Shown: positions 27,105 through 36,883 of the stretch, one piece after another
Numbering within the stretch: the first letter of the stretch is position 1
Layout: each line of letters begins with the position of its first letter
Source of the DNA: CAZXWN01 sp964644695 [NCBI: uncultured bacterium]
GTDB lineage: Bacteria > UBP4 > UBA4092
Assembly (NCBI GenBank): GCA_964644695.1
Contig: CAZXWN010000002.1
Coordinates: 1-64,000 of the forward strand
Length of the DNA stretch: 64,000 nt
Direction of reading: 5' to 3'
Notes under the pieces: model-generated
Told to the model about the DNA's origin: nothing
Databases searched by the model: none
The model's input: only the letters and a program-made list of their open reading frames with translations
Position numbers and translations under genes: made by a program

Positions 27105-29966
27105 ATGGCACAAAAAACTTCTCGACACGAAAACAACCTGCAAAAACTTCTTCGCGGTGATGTCGATTTTCGGACACTCACCCGAATTTTATATTCTACT
27201 GATGCGTCAATCTACCAAATCATCCCCCAGGGCGTAGTTTTCCCTAAAGATAATGTCGATGTTTCCCGTCTGGTCCAGTATGCCCGGGATAATGGATTAT
27301 CTCTTCATCCCCGAGGTGCGGGTTCCGGACTTTCCGGGGATTCACTGGGAACAGGATTGATTGTTGATTTTTCCCGATATTATAGACGGATCAGGGAAAT
27401 CAATCCGGATAAGAAATATGCCATTGTAGAACCGGGGATCACTCTGGATGAATTAAACCGTGAAGTAGCGAAATATAATCTGATATTTGGTCCTGACCCT
27501 GCCAGTGGGAATCGTGCCACTTTCGGGGGAATAACGGCCAACAATTCCACCGGTGCCCATTCTCTGAAATATGGGACAACTCGTGACCATCTGGAATCTG
27601 TGGATGTCATCTTATCCGATGGCAGTGTGGCCACTTTCGGGAAAAAGAACCTCTCTGACCTGCCTGCGCCTCTCAAACCCCTGACGGATATTCTTCGAAC
27701 GAATCAGGAAGCCATTGATCGTGGATATCCTGACCAAGTCCGAAATAGTGCCGGTTATTTACTTAAAGGGGTGCTTCAAAACGATACTCTGGATTTGGCA
27801 AAACTGTATGCCGGTTCCGGCGGAACATTATCACTGGCGACCTCTATCACTGTCCGGTTATCTGATAAACCCACCCGTAATGGTCTTTTATTACTTGCAT
27901 TCCGCAGCCTCAAAGAAGCAGGTACGGCAGTTCCGGTATTATTACAAAGTAACCCGTCTTCTCTGGAACTAATTGATGGACAGGTCATCACGATTGCCCG
28001 TAAGGGTGGAAATCCAGAGGTCCAGGCATTATTGCCCCAGGATGCCCAAGCCGTTTTGATTTTGGAGCAGGATGGTGAATCTGACGACGAAGTCTATGAG
28101 AAAATCCAGGGTTCTATCCGCTTGGGTGAATCACTGAAACCGCTGGCATTGAAACCAGCCCTAAAATTATCTGACAAGAACCTTATATGGGCGATCCGTA
28201 AATCAACGACGCCGCTGTTATATAAAAACCCCTTTAATCTGGAGCCGGTAGAATTTATTGATGATGGAGCTATCCCGGCGATCAGATTGCCGGAATATTT
28301 TGACGGGTTGGAAAACATATTCAAGAAACACGAATTACAATGTGCGTTCTATGGCCATGCCGGACATGGTGAATTACATCTCCGTCCCTTTATGGATTTC
28401 AAAAAAGCCGATGACCTTCGAAAGATGGAACAGGTGGCGGATGAATTCTTTGAATTAGTGGTATCCCTGGGCGGGACCATCAGTGGTGAACATGGAGATG
28501 GTTTACTCCGGGCGGGATTTGTTCCGCGCCAGTATCCGGAATTATTCCCCGTATTCAAACAAATCAAAGAAACGCTCGACCCGGAGAATACCTTTAATCC
28601 CGGTAAGAAAATCCCGGCTCCTGACCATAAGATTTCCGATAATCTCCGATATGGTACGACATTCCAGTCCATCGATTTACCTCAGATATTGAACTGGAAA
28701 GGGGATGAACATTCCCATGAAACAGAACGGTGTAACGGATGTGGGGAATGTAAGACGCTCACCCGGGTATGGTCGATGTGTCCGGTGTTCAAGGCCTATC
28801 CTGTTGAACAGGCGGCACCACGAGCCAAGGCCAATCTGATTCGAACCATGATGTCCGGCAGGTTGAGTCTGGAGTATATGACCGATAAAGAATTCAAGCA
28901 GATTGCAGATTTATGCGCTAATTGTAAAATGTGCCATCTGGAATGTCCGTCTGAAGTGAATATCCCCAAACTCATGTTGGAAGCCAGGGCCTACTGGGTC
29001 CATCATCATGGGTTGCCCTTGAAAGACAGATTCCTGACGCTGGCAGATAAACTTTCTATTCCCGCCGGATGGACAGCGCCGGTGTCCAATCAGATGATGG
29101 AAATCAAACCGCTGAGGTTATTAATGCAGACGGTCACGGGAATCCATCGAAATCGGAAATTACCGAAATTCAAATCAACCACTTTCATGCACCAGTATAA
29201 ACAAAGCCGACCACAGGCCATTGAAAATCCCGTGGGCAAAGTGGCTTATTTTGTGGACCAGTTCGCCAACGCTCATGATCCGGAACTGGCCTGGGCGGTC
29301 ATGGATGTTCTCCGGTACAACGATATTGATGTGATTATCCCACCTCAGAGATGGGCGGCAATGCCATCCATTGATTATGGTGACATCAAAGGTGCATTAC
29401 CTACCGTCAAATACAATGTAAAGCATCTGGCGGAGGCTGTGAGAAATGGATACACCATTATTTGTTCGGAACCCACAGCCACCTTGTGTCTGAAGGAAGA
29501 ATATCCGGATGTCCTGGAACATGAAGATGTGAAACTTGTCAGTCAACATTCCATGGATATCATGGATTATCTGACCCAGTTAGATAAACAAGGGAAGTTG
29601 AAAAAGAACTTTAAACCCGTCAATGTATCCTTTGGGTATCATGCCCCCTGTCACTTGAAAGCGCTCAAGATGGGTTACCCGGGAATGGAGCTGGTACAGC
29701 AGATCCCGGGAGTTAAAGTGGAAGCCATTAATCAGGGATGCTGTGGAATTGCCGGGACCTTCGGATTCAAAGCCCGTAATTTTGAGATTTCCATGAAGTC
29801 CGGTGCGCCGTTGTTTGCGGCACTCAAGGCCAGCCATATCCAGTTTGGTTTGAGTGAGTGTTCTACCTGTAAAATGCAGATGGAGCAGGGGAGTGGTAAG
29901 AAAACCATTCACCCCATCAAGGTATTGGCGGCGGCCTGCGGTTACCCCATTATGGAACTCCGATAA
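27105..29966 (+). CDS. FAD-linked oxidase fused to Fe-S/CCG domain (GlcD-GlcF-type fusion)
   Basis: 953-residue redox protein, probably a membrane-associated D-2-hydroxyacid (glycolate or D-lactate) dehydrogenase. Residues about 40-185 are the FAD-binding PCMH domain (RGAGSGLSGDSLG, GGITANNSTGAHSLKYGTT). About 230-495 is the FAD oxidase C-terminal domain (FYGHAGHGELHLRPF, SGEHGDG). Two [4Fe-4S] sets follow: CNGCGEC with a distal CP near 543-560, and CANCKMCHLECP near 603-615. A C-terminal CCG domain has PCHLKAL (about 848) and GCCGIAGTFG (about 878). GlcD and GlcF are normally separate; the single-chain order is known in some bacteria. The gene is monocistronic, with a leaderless start. Confidence 0.93.
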   Translation: MAQKTSRHENNLQKLLRGDVDFRTLTRILYSTDASIYQIIPQGVVFPKDNVDVSRLVQYARDNGLSLHPRGAGSGLSGDSLGTGLIVDFSRYYRRIREINPDKKYAIVEPGITLDELNREVAKYNLIFGPDPASGNRATFGGITANNSTGAHSLKYGTTRDHLESVDVILSDGSVATFGKKNLSDLPAPLKPLTDILRTNQEAIDRGYPDQVRNSAGYLLKGVLQNDTLDLAKLYAGSGGTLSLATSITVRLSDKPTRNGLLLLAFRSLKEAGTAVPVLLQSNPSSLELIDGQVITIARKGGNPEVQALLPQDAQAVLILEQDGESDDEVYEKIQGSIRLGESLKPLALKPALKLSDKNLIWAIRKSTTPLLYKNPFNLEPVEFIDDGAIPAIRLPEYFDGLENIFKKHELQCAFYGHAGHGELHLRPFMDFKKADDLRKMEQVADEFFELVVSLGGTISGEHGDGLLRAGFVPRQYPELFPVFKQIKETLDPENTFNPGKKIPAPDHKISDNLRYGTTFQSIDLPQILNWKGDEHSHETERCNGCGECKTLTRVWSMCPVFKAYPVEQAAPRAKANLIRTMMSGRLSLEYMTDKEFKQIADLCANCKMCHLECPSEVNIPKLMLEARAYWVHHHGLPLKDRFLTLADKLSIPAGWTAPVSNQMMEIKPLRLLMQTVTGIHRNRKLPKFKSTTFMHQYKQSRPQAIENPVGKVAYFVDQFANAHDPELAWAVMDVLRYNDIDVIIPPQRWAAMPSIDYGDIKGALPTVKYNVKHLAEAVRNGYTIICSEPTATLCLKEEYPDVLEHEDVKLVSQHSMDIMDYLTQLDKQGKLKKNFKPVNVSFGYHAPCHLKALKMGYPGMELVQQIPGVKVEAINQGCCGIAGTFGFKARNFEISMKSGAPLFAALKASHIQFGLSECSTCKMQMEQGSGKKTIHPIKVLAAACGYPIMELR

Positions 29967-30079
29967 TCGGAATTTTCTGACCTGTATTACTTAACAGGAT
30001 ATCTCCTCATTTATAACCTCCAGGACCCATTCGGGATTGTATTTCCCGTGTAAAAATGGTTTGGTGAAACGGTTTTCGG

Positions 30080-30130
30080 ACTGTATCATCCACGGAGCTG
30101 CTCGGACCAAATCCGTACCCTCTTCGTTTC
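30080..30130. repeat. dispersed palindromic element, copy B (degenerate)
   Basis: The left arm 30089-30106 is identical over 18 bases to copy C (50090-50107). The right arm (from 30111) keeps ATCCGT but diverges after, so the stem is imperfect. It lies in the gap between the GlcDF-like and cyclotransferase genes. Confidence 0.65.
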
Positions 30131-30218
30131 TGGTTCGTTTGTGGGATTTTTCGGGGATATAGATTTGATTTGAGGGATATGAATTTCGAGGGGGACTGAT
30201 TTGAGAGGGCAGGTGGGT

Positions 30219-30665
30219 TTATTCGGGAATGGTTTCGGGGATGACCGGACGGATGTAACGATTTACATAATCTTCCGGGAGTTGAGCGTCCTGTAATCCT
30301 TTATTCATTCTCTCGATGTATTCGGGTTTGGGGGAACCTTCCTGGATGTCAGGATTGGAATCCAGATAGACGAGAGCCCGGCAGTCCTCACCATTCACCA
30401 GAACATTGACATATTCTTTGATGAAATGACCCACATCCACTCCCTCATATTTATCCATGACGGCTTCATCCTCAGGCGTGAGGGCATACACGATACCATA
30501 CACTTCATCGTTTTCAGAGGGGATGAGGTTGGCATATCCCCGCTCCGTGATGTACCACCGATACCCTTTCAAGACACCCTGACCAACGATCCGATGGCCA
30601 GGACAACGGTTTTTCATTTGGTCCCGCCACAGATTCGATCCATACGCAAAACATAGATTGAACAT
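30219..30665 (-). CDS. gamma-glutamylcyclotransferase-like (AIG2) protein
   Basis: 148 residues with the cyclotransferase fold. The substrate loop is FAYGSNLW at residues 5-12, and a central ALTPEDEAVMDKYEGV segment contains the acidic residue expected for catalysis. The family releases 5-oxoproline from gamma-glutamyl compounds or acts on related amides. GAGGAG lies 9 nt before the ATG. It is a single gene between repeat copy B and the A+T-rich island. The window also has an oxoprolinase/hydantoinase-family gene (40017-42170), but the two are not adjacent and a functional link is only suggestive. Confidence 0.82.
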   Translation of the reverse strand: MFNLCFAYGSNLWRDQMKNRCPGHRIVGQGVLKGYRWYITERGYANLIPSENDEVYGIVYALTPEDEAVMDKYEGVDVGHFIKEYVNVLVNGEDCRALVYLDSNPDIQEGSPKPEYIERMNKGLQDAQLPEDYVNRYIRPVIPETIPE

Positions 30666-30863
30666 GAAATAATGCTCCTCATTACCAGGATAATGAACTT
30701 ATCTATCCGGTTTTTATAAAACAGTCCTCATAAGATAATTTTATACAGGGGGTTGATTGGATGGGGAATAAAGGTCTTGTTGAAGTCCCAGGAAAACAGA
30801 CCGGATATCGGTGCGTGCATACAGTAAGTTATTATGGTTTTCCCAAAATATATATCTCATATT

Positions 30864-32294
30864 TTATTTTTTCCTATGGGTTTTGGGCTTGGGAAATTCT
30901 ACAACTTTACCTATTCCATCAAAAATCGCTTTTCGACACGCCTTTTGAAAGGGCATATCTTTATTTTCACTAAGATATTTTGCTATGAAAAATAAATCAG
31001 ATGTTTTTACTAATGCAATTTTGTCACGATTAGCTCCAGATTTACATTTTTTTGTAAAATCTAAATCTCTTTTATTTAGCTCTAGCAATCTCTGAGGATT
31101 GCCAAATAATATTCCAAATGCTTTTTCTTCAAGTTTAGATATATCAAAATCTGCATTTATTGAATCTACTAACTGCCTGTATTTGTTTATATCAATATCT
31201 TTATTGTCTTTTCCTTCACATTCACCAATATACCGAACTCCTTCAGAGCTAGTCATGACAATATCCAACTCAAGGGTTCCATCATCGTAATGTTCTGCAT
31301 TATAACCTAATAATTGAACAGCTTTCATTACAGCATTTTCTAATGGTTTCCCTTGTTCGTAGAGTAAATCCTTTAATATGATTTCCTTTTCTAATTCTGC
31401 CTCAATTGTTTCTACATCTTTCTTAATTTTATTAATTGTTTCTAACTTATCTTTAATATCGTTTCTTAGTTCAGTTTCTTTTTTGGTAGAAAATGTTTCA
31501 TCTGAAACCCAAGCTGGTGGTGGGGTCTTGTTTGATGTGGTTCTTAAGGCTTTATCTATCTCAATTAAATTACTAATTAAATTGCCGCCGAAAGCGCCAG
31601 CTTCATTAGTCCAATATTCAGTTTCTTCACCATTTCCATCTATTATTGTTTCGGTGAAAACATTTTCATCATAAGATATGTTCGGTAACGCTACTAAGTG
31701 ACCTGGCCCAACCTTATAGATTGCGCCAAGAATTTTGCTTTTATCTTTTCCTGTGAAAATTGCTGTTCCATTGGGAGGAATATCTTCTATATACACTTCG
31801 TAATTCATGTATGATTTGAAATTGTTGTAGAAGTTTTTAAACAATGGATTCCCTGTGAATAAGACCTCATTGCCTTTTGCGGAATTAATTGTACCTATGC
31901 TAAAAGGGAGAAATGTATAACAGTGAGAGTCCTCGACAATAATAGTTGTTTGAGTGTTTTTTCCTATATCTGAGTGTGTTCTTTTACCTGTATCTAAATA
32001 GAATATTTCTTTGTCAGAGAGTAATAGAAATATTGTTTTTCCGGCCTTGAGTGAGTCACTAATTTCTTTCTTCCAATGATTCATATCTGCAGTTAATTGG
32101 AATGAACCATCAGGTCCATAGCAATAATTTCCTTGATATCTACCGTCATTCACTTCTGATAGCTGATAATAGGGTATTTTAGGCACGAAAAGAATAATGT
32201 CGGCATCCATTAAAGCATTTTTAGATTTAAAATCAATATGTTTCTCAAAATTTTCAGGGATGACATATCCAACTGTGAATATTTTTGGATTCAT
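30864..32294 (-). CDS. uncharacterised protein with C-terminal PD-(D/E)XK nuclease-like domain
   Basis: 476 residues, not recognised as a whole. The N-terminal part (about 1-250) looks alpha/beta (DADIILFVPK, KTIFLLLSDKE, GHLVALPNISY), resembling amidotransferase-like or Rossmann folds. Residues about 265-320 form a Lys/Glu coiled coil. The C-terminal part (about 325-440) has LELDIVM, a turn, and IGECEGKD (about 354-361). This Asp...Glu-x-Glu-x-Lys order is that of restriction-like nucleases. The gene is much richer in A+T than its neighbours and lacks a clear ribosome-binding site, suggesting recent transfer. A role in DNA defence is inference; no methyltransferase or helicase partner is adjacent. 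Confidence 0.6.
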   Translation of the reverse strand: MNPKIFTVGYVIPENFEKHIDFKSKNALMDADIILFVPKIPYYQLSEVNDGRYQGNYCYGPDGSFQLTADMNHWKKEISDSLKAGKTIFLLLSDKEIFYLDTGKRTHSDIGKNTQTTIIVEDSHCYTFLPFSIGTINSAKGNEVLFTGNPLFKNFYNNFKSYMNYEVYIEDIPPNGTAIFTGKDKSKILGAIYKVGPGHLVALPNISYDENVFTETIIDGNGEETEYWTNEAGAFGGNLISNLIEIDKALRTTSNKTPPPAWVSDETFSTKKETELRNDIKDKLETINKIKKDVETIEAELEKEIILKDLLYEQGKPLENAVMKAVQLLGYNAEHYDDGTLELDIVMTSSEGVRYIGECEGKDNKDIDINKYRQLVDSINADFDISKLEEKAFGILFGNPQRLLELNKRDLDFTKKCKSGANRDKIALVKTSDLFFIAKYLSENKDMPFQKACRKAIFDGIGKVVEFPKPKTHRKK

Positions 32295-32841
32295 ATAATT
32301 ACTGCCAGATTATTTAGTTAACTCTCTGAGCTCTCCTTATCTCAATTTTTAATTTCATCTGAAAAATCTGTTATACCAATGTAGATGTTTTTCTTATTCA
32401 TCTTTGAAGTTCAGTTTTTAAGAGGATTGCTTTTGATATTTTTATAATCATTCAGAATCGCTATTAGAAATAATTTTTAAAATCTCCTGTTATTCAACAT
32501 AAGTATAATACTGTTAGACCTTTAGGAAAAGAGCGGAATAATTGGGAGCTTTTGGATATTATTATCAATTAATGCCGCAGGTCTCAACCTCACAAAACAC
32601 AAGGGTGTTGTGACTGTGTCGGGAAGGTGGACACCGCTGGAGGATGTTATGGGGGAAGATATTTACACGACTGGCAAACGGCCAGAATGTACTTTGAAAA
32701 TTAAATCTGAACTAAAAATTCAAATATCTTTATGATAAAATCTTGTTTTGGCTCAAAGGCAATAAAAGATATTATGCCAGGATATCCCTCCAGGCCGAGG
32801 AGAGAATTCTGCTATTTATTGTCCTGAGGAGACACAAGATC
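32295..32841. other. A+T-rich intergenic region between nuclease-like gene and CDF exporter
   Basis: About 550 bases. 32604-32658 resembles 660-721: both hold a GGTGTT, then 16 bases on a shared GGTGGACACC, then a GAAGAT. A possible extended -10 (TGA-TAAAAT, 32733-32741) precedes the CDF gene, leaving a leader of about 95 nt. An in-frame upstream extension of the CDF frame starts at 32743 but has no ribosome-binding site. Confidence 0.55.
32733..32741 (+). promoter_or_regulatory. possible extended -10 promoter of the CDF exporter
   Basis: TGA followed by TAAAAT. Start of transcription near 32748 would give a ~95-nt leader before the ATG at 32842. Leaders of metal exporters may hold metal-sensing RNAs; I do not recognise one here. 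Confidence 0.35.
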
Positions 32842-34218
32842 ATGGGGTTACATCCAAAACAGAAAGTTGCTTTAACATCGGTCCTTGCTGCCGTCTTATT
32901 AACTGGTCTTAAACTCGTTGTAGGTCTGGTAACAGGTTCACTGGGTATCATCGCTGAAGCTGCCCATTCCGGGCTTGATCTGGGTGCGGCATTAATGACT
33001 TATTTTGCCGTCCGAATTGGAGACAAACCTCCAGATAAGGAACATCCCTACGGTCACGAGAAGTTTGAATCCCTGTCGGCATTAATGGAAGTCTTACTTC
33101 TTCTTCTGACCTGCGGCTGGATTATCTATGAGGCCGTCCACCGGTTATTATCGGGTCAAGTGGAGATTGAGAAGAACTTCATCTGGATTGCCATCGGGGT
33201 AATGTTGATTTCCATTATTGTGGATATCGGCCGGTCCCGTGCGTTAGCCAAAGCTGCCCGGAAATATAAAAGCCAGGCCCTTGAAGCCGATGCCCTCCAT
33301 TTTTCCAGTGATATCTGGAGCTCAGCCGTTGTTATTATCGGTTTACTCTGTGTAAGATTCGGATTTCCGGTTGCGGATGCCATCTCTGCTCTATTTGTCG
33401 CAGTCTGGGTCTTGATTGTCAGTGTGCGGCTGGCTAAACAGACTATTGATGTTCTTTTGGATACAGCGGCCCACCCGGGTGATGTTCAAACCGTTCAGGA
33501 TATCGTTTCTCATACGGAAGGTATTATCCGTGTTTGTGGATTACGCGTCCGCCATGCCGGCCCCAAAATGTTTATTGATATGACAGTAAAGGTGCGCCGA
33601 ACCTTGAACCTGGAACAGGCTCATGAAGTCGTGGATTCCGCGGAAGCCCAGGTCCAGAAAAAGTTCCCTAAAGCCGATATTGTCATGCACATCGAACCGG
33701 ATGTCACTCCTGATGAAAATATTCTGGATAAGGTTCGTATGGAAGCGGCGGCTCTGAATATGCCAGCTCATAATATTTCAGCCCGTCAGGTGGACGGGAA
33801 ACTCAATATCCAGTTTGATTTAGAGTTTGATAAGAATTTATCCTTTGAAGAAGCCCACCGGCTGGCGACTACCCTGGAAGAGAATATTTCCCAGACCCTT
33901 CCCGATTGTGGCGAGGTAACAGCTCATTTGGAGATTCAAGACCCGGAAGTTGAAACCGGCCTGAATGTGACGGATCATCAGGACCATCTGGTACGGGCCA
34001 TCGCCTGGTCTGCGGCTTCGGTGGATTCTGTCAAAGATTGTCATAAGGTGATTATCCACCAAATTGGCGATAAATTGACAGCAACATTACATTGCCATAT
34101 GGATAAGGGGCTTTCCCTGGGAGATGTTCATACCATCTCATCCAGGATCGAACAGCAAGTCCTGGCGGATACACCTCAAATACATGACTTGATTATCCAC
34201 TGCGAACCCATCGAATAA
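32842..34218 (+). CDS. cation diffusion facilitator (CDF) metal exporter with three tandem C-terminal domains
   Basis: 458 residues from the ATG at 32842, chosen for its GAGGAG site (32826-32831) and the standard N-terminus. Six membrane helices (about 10-205) carry the metal sites: His and Asp in AAHSGLDLG (about 40-48), HPYGHEKFE after helix 3, and DALHFSSDIW in helix 5. It should exchange Zn2+, Mn2+, Fe2+ or similar for protons. The cytosolic part is unusual: ferredoxin-like ZT-dimer repeats occur three times, near 223-285, 306-370 and 394-458, each with a V/I-x-V pattern and an ending like HIEP, HLEI or HCEP. Most CDF proteins have one. Confidence 0.92.
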   Translation: MGLHPKQKVALTSVLAAVLLTGLKLVVGLVTGSLGIIAEAAHSGLDLGAALMTYFAVRIGDKPPDKEHPYGHEKFESLSALMEVLLLLLTCGWIIYEAVHRLLSGQVEIEKNFIWIAIGVMLISIIVDIGRSRALAKAARKYKSQALEADALHFSSDIWSSAVVIIGLLCVRFGFPVADAISALFVAVWVLIVSVRLAKQTIDVLLDTAAHPGDVQTVQDIVSHTEGIIRVCGLRVRHAGPKMFIDMTVKVRRTLNLEQAHEVVDSAEAQVQKKFPKADIVMHIEPDVTPDENILDKVRMEAAALNMPAHNISARQVDGKLNIQFDLEFDKNLSFEEAHRLATTLEENISQTLPDCGEVTAHLEIQDPEVETGLNVTDHQDHLVRAIAWSAASVDSVKDCHKVIIHQIGDKLTATLHCHMDKGLSLGDVHTISSRIEQQVLADTPQIHDLIIHCEPIE

Positions 34219-34235
34219 ATAACCCGATATAAAAA

Positions 34236-34275
34236 AAGAGGGAACCCCTTTTTACGGGATTCCCTCTTATCTTTT
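34236..34275. terminator. bidirectional terminator after CDF gene
   Basis: 13-bp stem with one mismatch (34236-34248 with 34256-34268), A-run upstream and T-rich downstream. It separates the convergent CDF and GH94 genes. Confidence 0.82.
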
Positions 34276-34285
34276 CAGTGGGCAA

Positions 34286-36850
34286 TTAGCCCATGATTAC
34301 TTCGATTTGATGTTTGGTCCGTTTCTTGAAGATAGGAATGATTTTTCCTTCTAACGGTTGACCATCAACAGTGATGGATTTCACACCCTTGCTGACGTGA
34401 TTCGGGTTCTTGACGGTAATGTCATAAGTCACACCACGGAATACCCGTTTGAATTTGAAACCGTCCCATGCCTTCGGGATACACGGATCGACGGTGAGTC
34501 CGTCATATTCAGCACGGACACCACAGATGAAGCACAGTCCATCATGTAACATCCAGGCGGCGGTCCCAGTCAGCCAGGAATGGCAGGATTGCCCCATGGT
34601 CGGATGGTCAGGACTGGTGACATATTCAGCATACACATACGGCTCAACTTCATAGAGGTCTTCATCAGCAGGATTGAATTTGCCCCATTGAGTATCCACT
34701 TCACCCGGGAGGGCAGCTCCACGATCCTTCATGGAATTCTGAAGCGCAGGAGGAAGGGCTTTCTTGTAATATTCAAAGGCCTGGTCGCCGCGTCCCAGTA
34801 ATAATTCAGCCAGGATGCACCATGTGACCGGATGATTGAATACCGCGCCATTTTCCTTCTTGCCCTGAACGCAGCGAGTGGCCAGACCAATATTCGGATT
34901 GACCTTGGAATAGGCAGGATGCAGAATCTTGGGTCCTTTCGGAGTGTCCAGATGTTTCTTCACTGAATCCATGCACATAATGGCACGGTCACCTTTGGCA
35001 ACGCCGGAAATGACAGCCCAACTCTGGGCATTACCGAAGATTTTACCTTCTTCACACTTGGCAGACCCGATGATTTCGCCCAGGTCGTTTGTACCACGCC
35101 AGTACCATTCACCATCCCAGCAGATATCATTGATACGCTGGCTGAGCTTGGCATATTCATCTTTATAGAATGCCAGTTTCTCATCAAGATTAATGCCTCT
35201 GATGCCTTTCTTGATGTCATCTCTCTTCATTGTTTCAAAGAGGGCAATGGTTTCCTTGAGGGCATAAGCCAGATATAAGGCAACCCAGGTGGTTTCACCT
35301 TTGCCATCACGGCCGAGATAGTCCAAAGTGTCATTCCAGTCGCCAGGACCAAATTTCGGAAGACCACGGGCGGTGCAGTCACCAATGACATAATCGAGAT
35401 TTCCGCACAGGTGTTTTAAAACAGAGGCTTTGCCTTTTTCTTCACGATAGGGCGGTTGTTCAATTTTGAAGCCGAGGACTTCTGCCAGAATGGACCAGTC
35501 GCCGGTCTCCTTAATGTACTGACAGCAAGCTACCGGGAACCACAGAGGAGTATCGGAATGGCCGGTTCGTTCACCGCCTCCAGAGATGGGGAAGTAACAA
35601 TGCATGACAGAACCATTTTTGAACTGGTGACGACCCATTTCCAGGATTCGTTCACGGACTACATCTGGTTCATACATAACTGGACCGAGCATATCCTGAC
35701 AACTGTCACGATAACCACGACCGAACATCAATCCGCCATGGTGATAGGAAGCATTTCGTGAGAAGTTAAAGGTGGTTTTGTTCTGGTATTGATTCCAGAC
35801 ATTCATCATTAAGTTAAATTCCGGATCCGGAGTTTCAACCTGTGCCCGCTGGAGATAATCTTTCCACCAGGCTTTGAGTTTGGCTAATTCTTCATCGGCG
35901 GTTTTAACATCGGTGTATTTTTTGACCAGGGGCAATGAGAGGGTCCGATAGGATTTCTCAGAGAGGTCACCTTTGGCACCGGTCGGTAATTCTTCCAGTT
36001 TATCCACCACACCCATTACCACGACAAAATCAATAGTCTGGCCGGGGTTTAGTGTGATTTCATTCTGGATGGCGCCCACTGCATCTCCAGAGGTGATTTC
36101 AGTGTTGCGGCAGTTTCCTTCTTCAATGGCGATGGGGTTTTGTTCAGAACGCCATTTTCCGATGTATTTGTTCTTAGAACCGTCAAATCCACTGATGGGA
36201 AGTGTATTGGACAAGAATACCCATTTGTTCCAGGGTTTATTCGGCTGTTTTACAGTTACGCCGGAATAGGTTACCCAATACCGTTTGGTGGCATACAGGG
36301 TATTGTCATCTTTGATGAAATGTACATCATTGAAGTGCTGGTCGTTGGGTTGATTAATCAGGTCTACCAGCGCATGACCGAGGCATAACTCGACATAGGA
36401 AAATACGGAGAGTTTCCGGACTTTGTCGGTTTTATTGGTCAAAGACACCCGCCAGAGTTCCAAATCATCCTGTAGAGGAATGAAATAAGTGATATTGCTA
36501 CGGATACCCTTGTATTCTTCAGTGATGGAGGTGTATCCCAGACCATGATGACATTCATAAAGGTCCAGTTTTTTGGGGGTAGGCTGCCAGCTCAATGACC
36601 AGTAATCGCCATCTTCGGCATCCCGGAGGTAAACATATTTACCGGGTCTATCCCAGGGAAGGCCATTATAACGCCACCGTGTAATACGGCTGTCTTTGGG
36701 TGACTGGTAGAAGCTATATCCACCGCCGACATTGGTTATCATGGCGTGGTAGTTCTTGTTGGTCAGATAATTGACCCACGGTGCTGGAGTGTCTGGACGG
36801 GTAACGATGTACTCCATACCGTCTTTAGAGAAATATCCATACTTGCTCAT
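34286..36850 (-). CDS. GH94 glycoside phosphorylase (cellobiose/chitobiose phosphorylase family)
   Basis: 854-residue cytoplasmic enzyme that cleaves a beta-linked disaccharide with phosphate to give a sugar 1-phosphate. The N-terminal beta-sandwich begins YGYFSKDGMEYIVTRPDTPAPWVNYL and includes GGGYSFYQSPKDSRITRWR. The catalytic (alpha/alpha)6 domain has RDSCQDMLG and FGPGDWNDTLDY (about 500-512) with the general-acid Asp. The C-terminal jelly roll is present. Length fits cellobiose or N,N'-diacetylchitobiose phosphorylases, but I cannot choose the sugar. AAGGAG precedes the ATG. It lies 53 nt downstream of the phosphohexomutase gene, a natural pairing because that enzyme would convert the sugar 1-phosphate. 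Confidence 0.9.
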   Translation of the reverse strand: MSKYGYFSKDGMEYIVTRPDTPAPWVNYLTNKNYHAMITNVGGGYSFYQSPKDSRITRWRYNGLPWDRPGKYVYLRDAEDGDYWSLSWQPTPKKLDLYECHHGLGYTSITEEYKGIRSNITYFIPLQDDLELWRVSLTNKTDKVRKLSVFSYVELCLGHALVDLINQPNDQHFNDVHFIKDDNTLYATKRYWVTYSGVTVKQPNKPWNKWVFLSNTLPISGFDGSKNKYIGKWRSEQNPIAIEEGNCRNTEITSGDAVGAIQNEITLNPGQTIDFVVVMGVVDKLEELPTGAKGDLSEKSYRTLSLPLVKKYTDVKTADEELAKLKAWWKDYLQRAQVETPDPEFNLMMNVWNQYQNKTTFNFSRNASYHHGGLMFGRGYRDSCQDMLGPVMYEPDVVRERILEMGRHQFKNGSVMHCYFPISGGGERTGHSDTPLWFPVACCQYIKETGDWSILAEVLGFKIEQPPYREEKGKASVLKHLCGNLDYVIGDCTARGLPKFGPGDWNDTLDYLGRDGKGETTWVALYLAYALKETIALFETMKRDDIKKGIRGINLDEKLAFYKDEYAKLSQRINDICWDGEWYWRGTNDLGEIIGSAKCEEGKIFGNAQSWAVISGVAKGDRAIMCMDSVKKHLDTPKGPKILHPAYSKVNPNIGLATRCVQGKKENGAVFNHPVTWCILAELLLGRGDQAFEYYKKALPPALQNSMKDRGAALPGEVDTQWGKFNPADEDLYEVEPYVYAEYVTSPDHPTMGQSCHSWLTGTAAWMLHDGLCFICGVRAEYDGLTVDPCIPKAWDGFKFKRVFRGVTYDITVKNPNHVSKGVKSITVDGQPLEGKIIPIFKKRTKHQIEVIMG

Positions 36851-36883
36851 AGGTGCTCCTTTTTCGAAATCGTGGAACTAATT

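Noticed and set aside
30761-30973. 70-codon plus-strand frame near the nuclease-like gene
   Set aside because: It is mostly antisense to the 3' end of the nuclease gene and has an unlikely aromatic-rich translation and no ribosome-binding site.
32743-32841. N-terminal extension of the CDF exporter
   Set aside because: Not similar to CDF N-termini; a good GAGGAG site sits before the ATG at 32842.
34358-36388. Several 60-100 codon plus-strand frames opposite the GH94 gene
   Set aside because: They are antisense to a well-supported coding region and have no ribosome-binding sites or family features.
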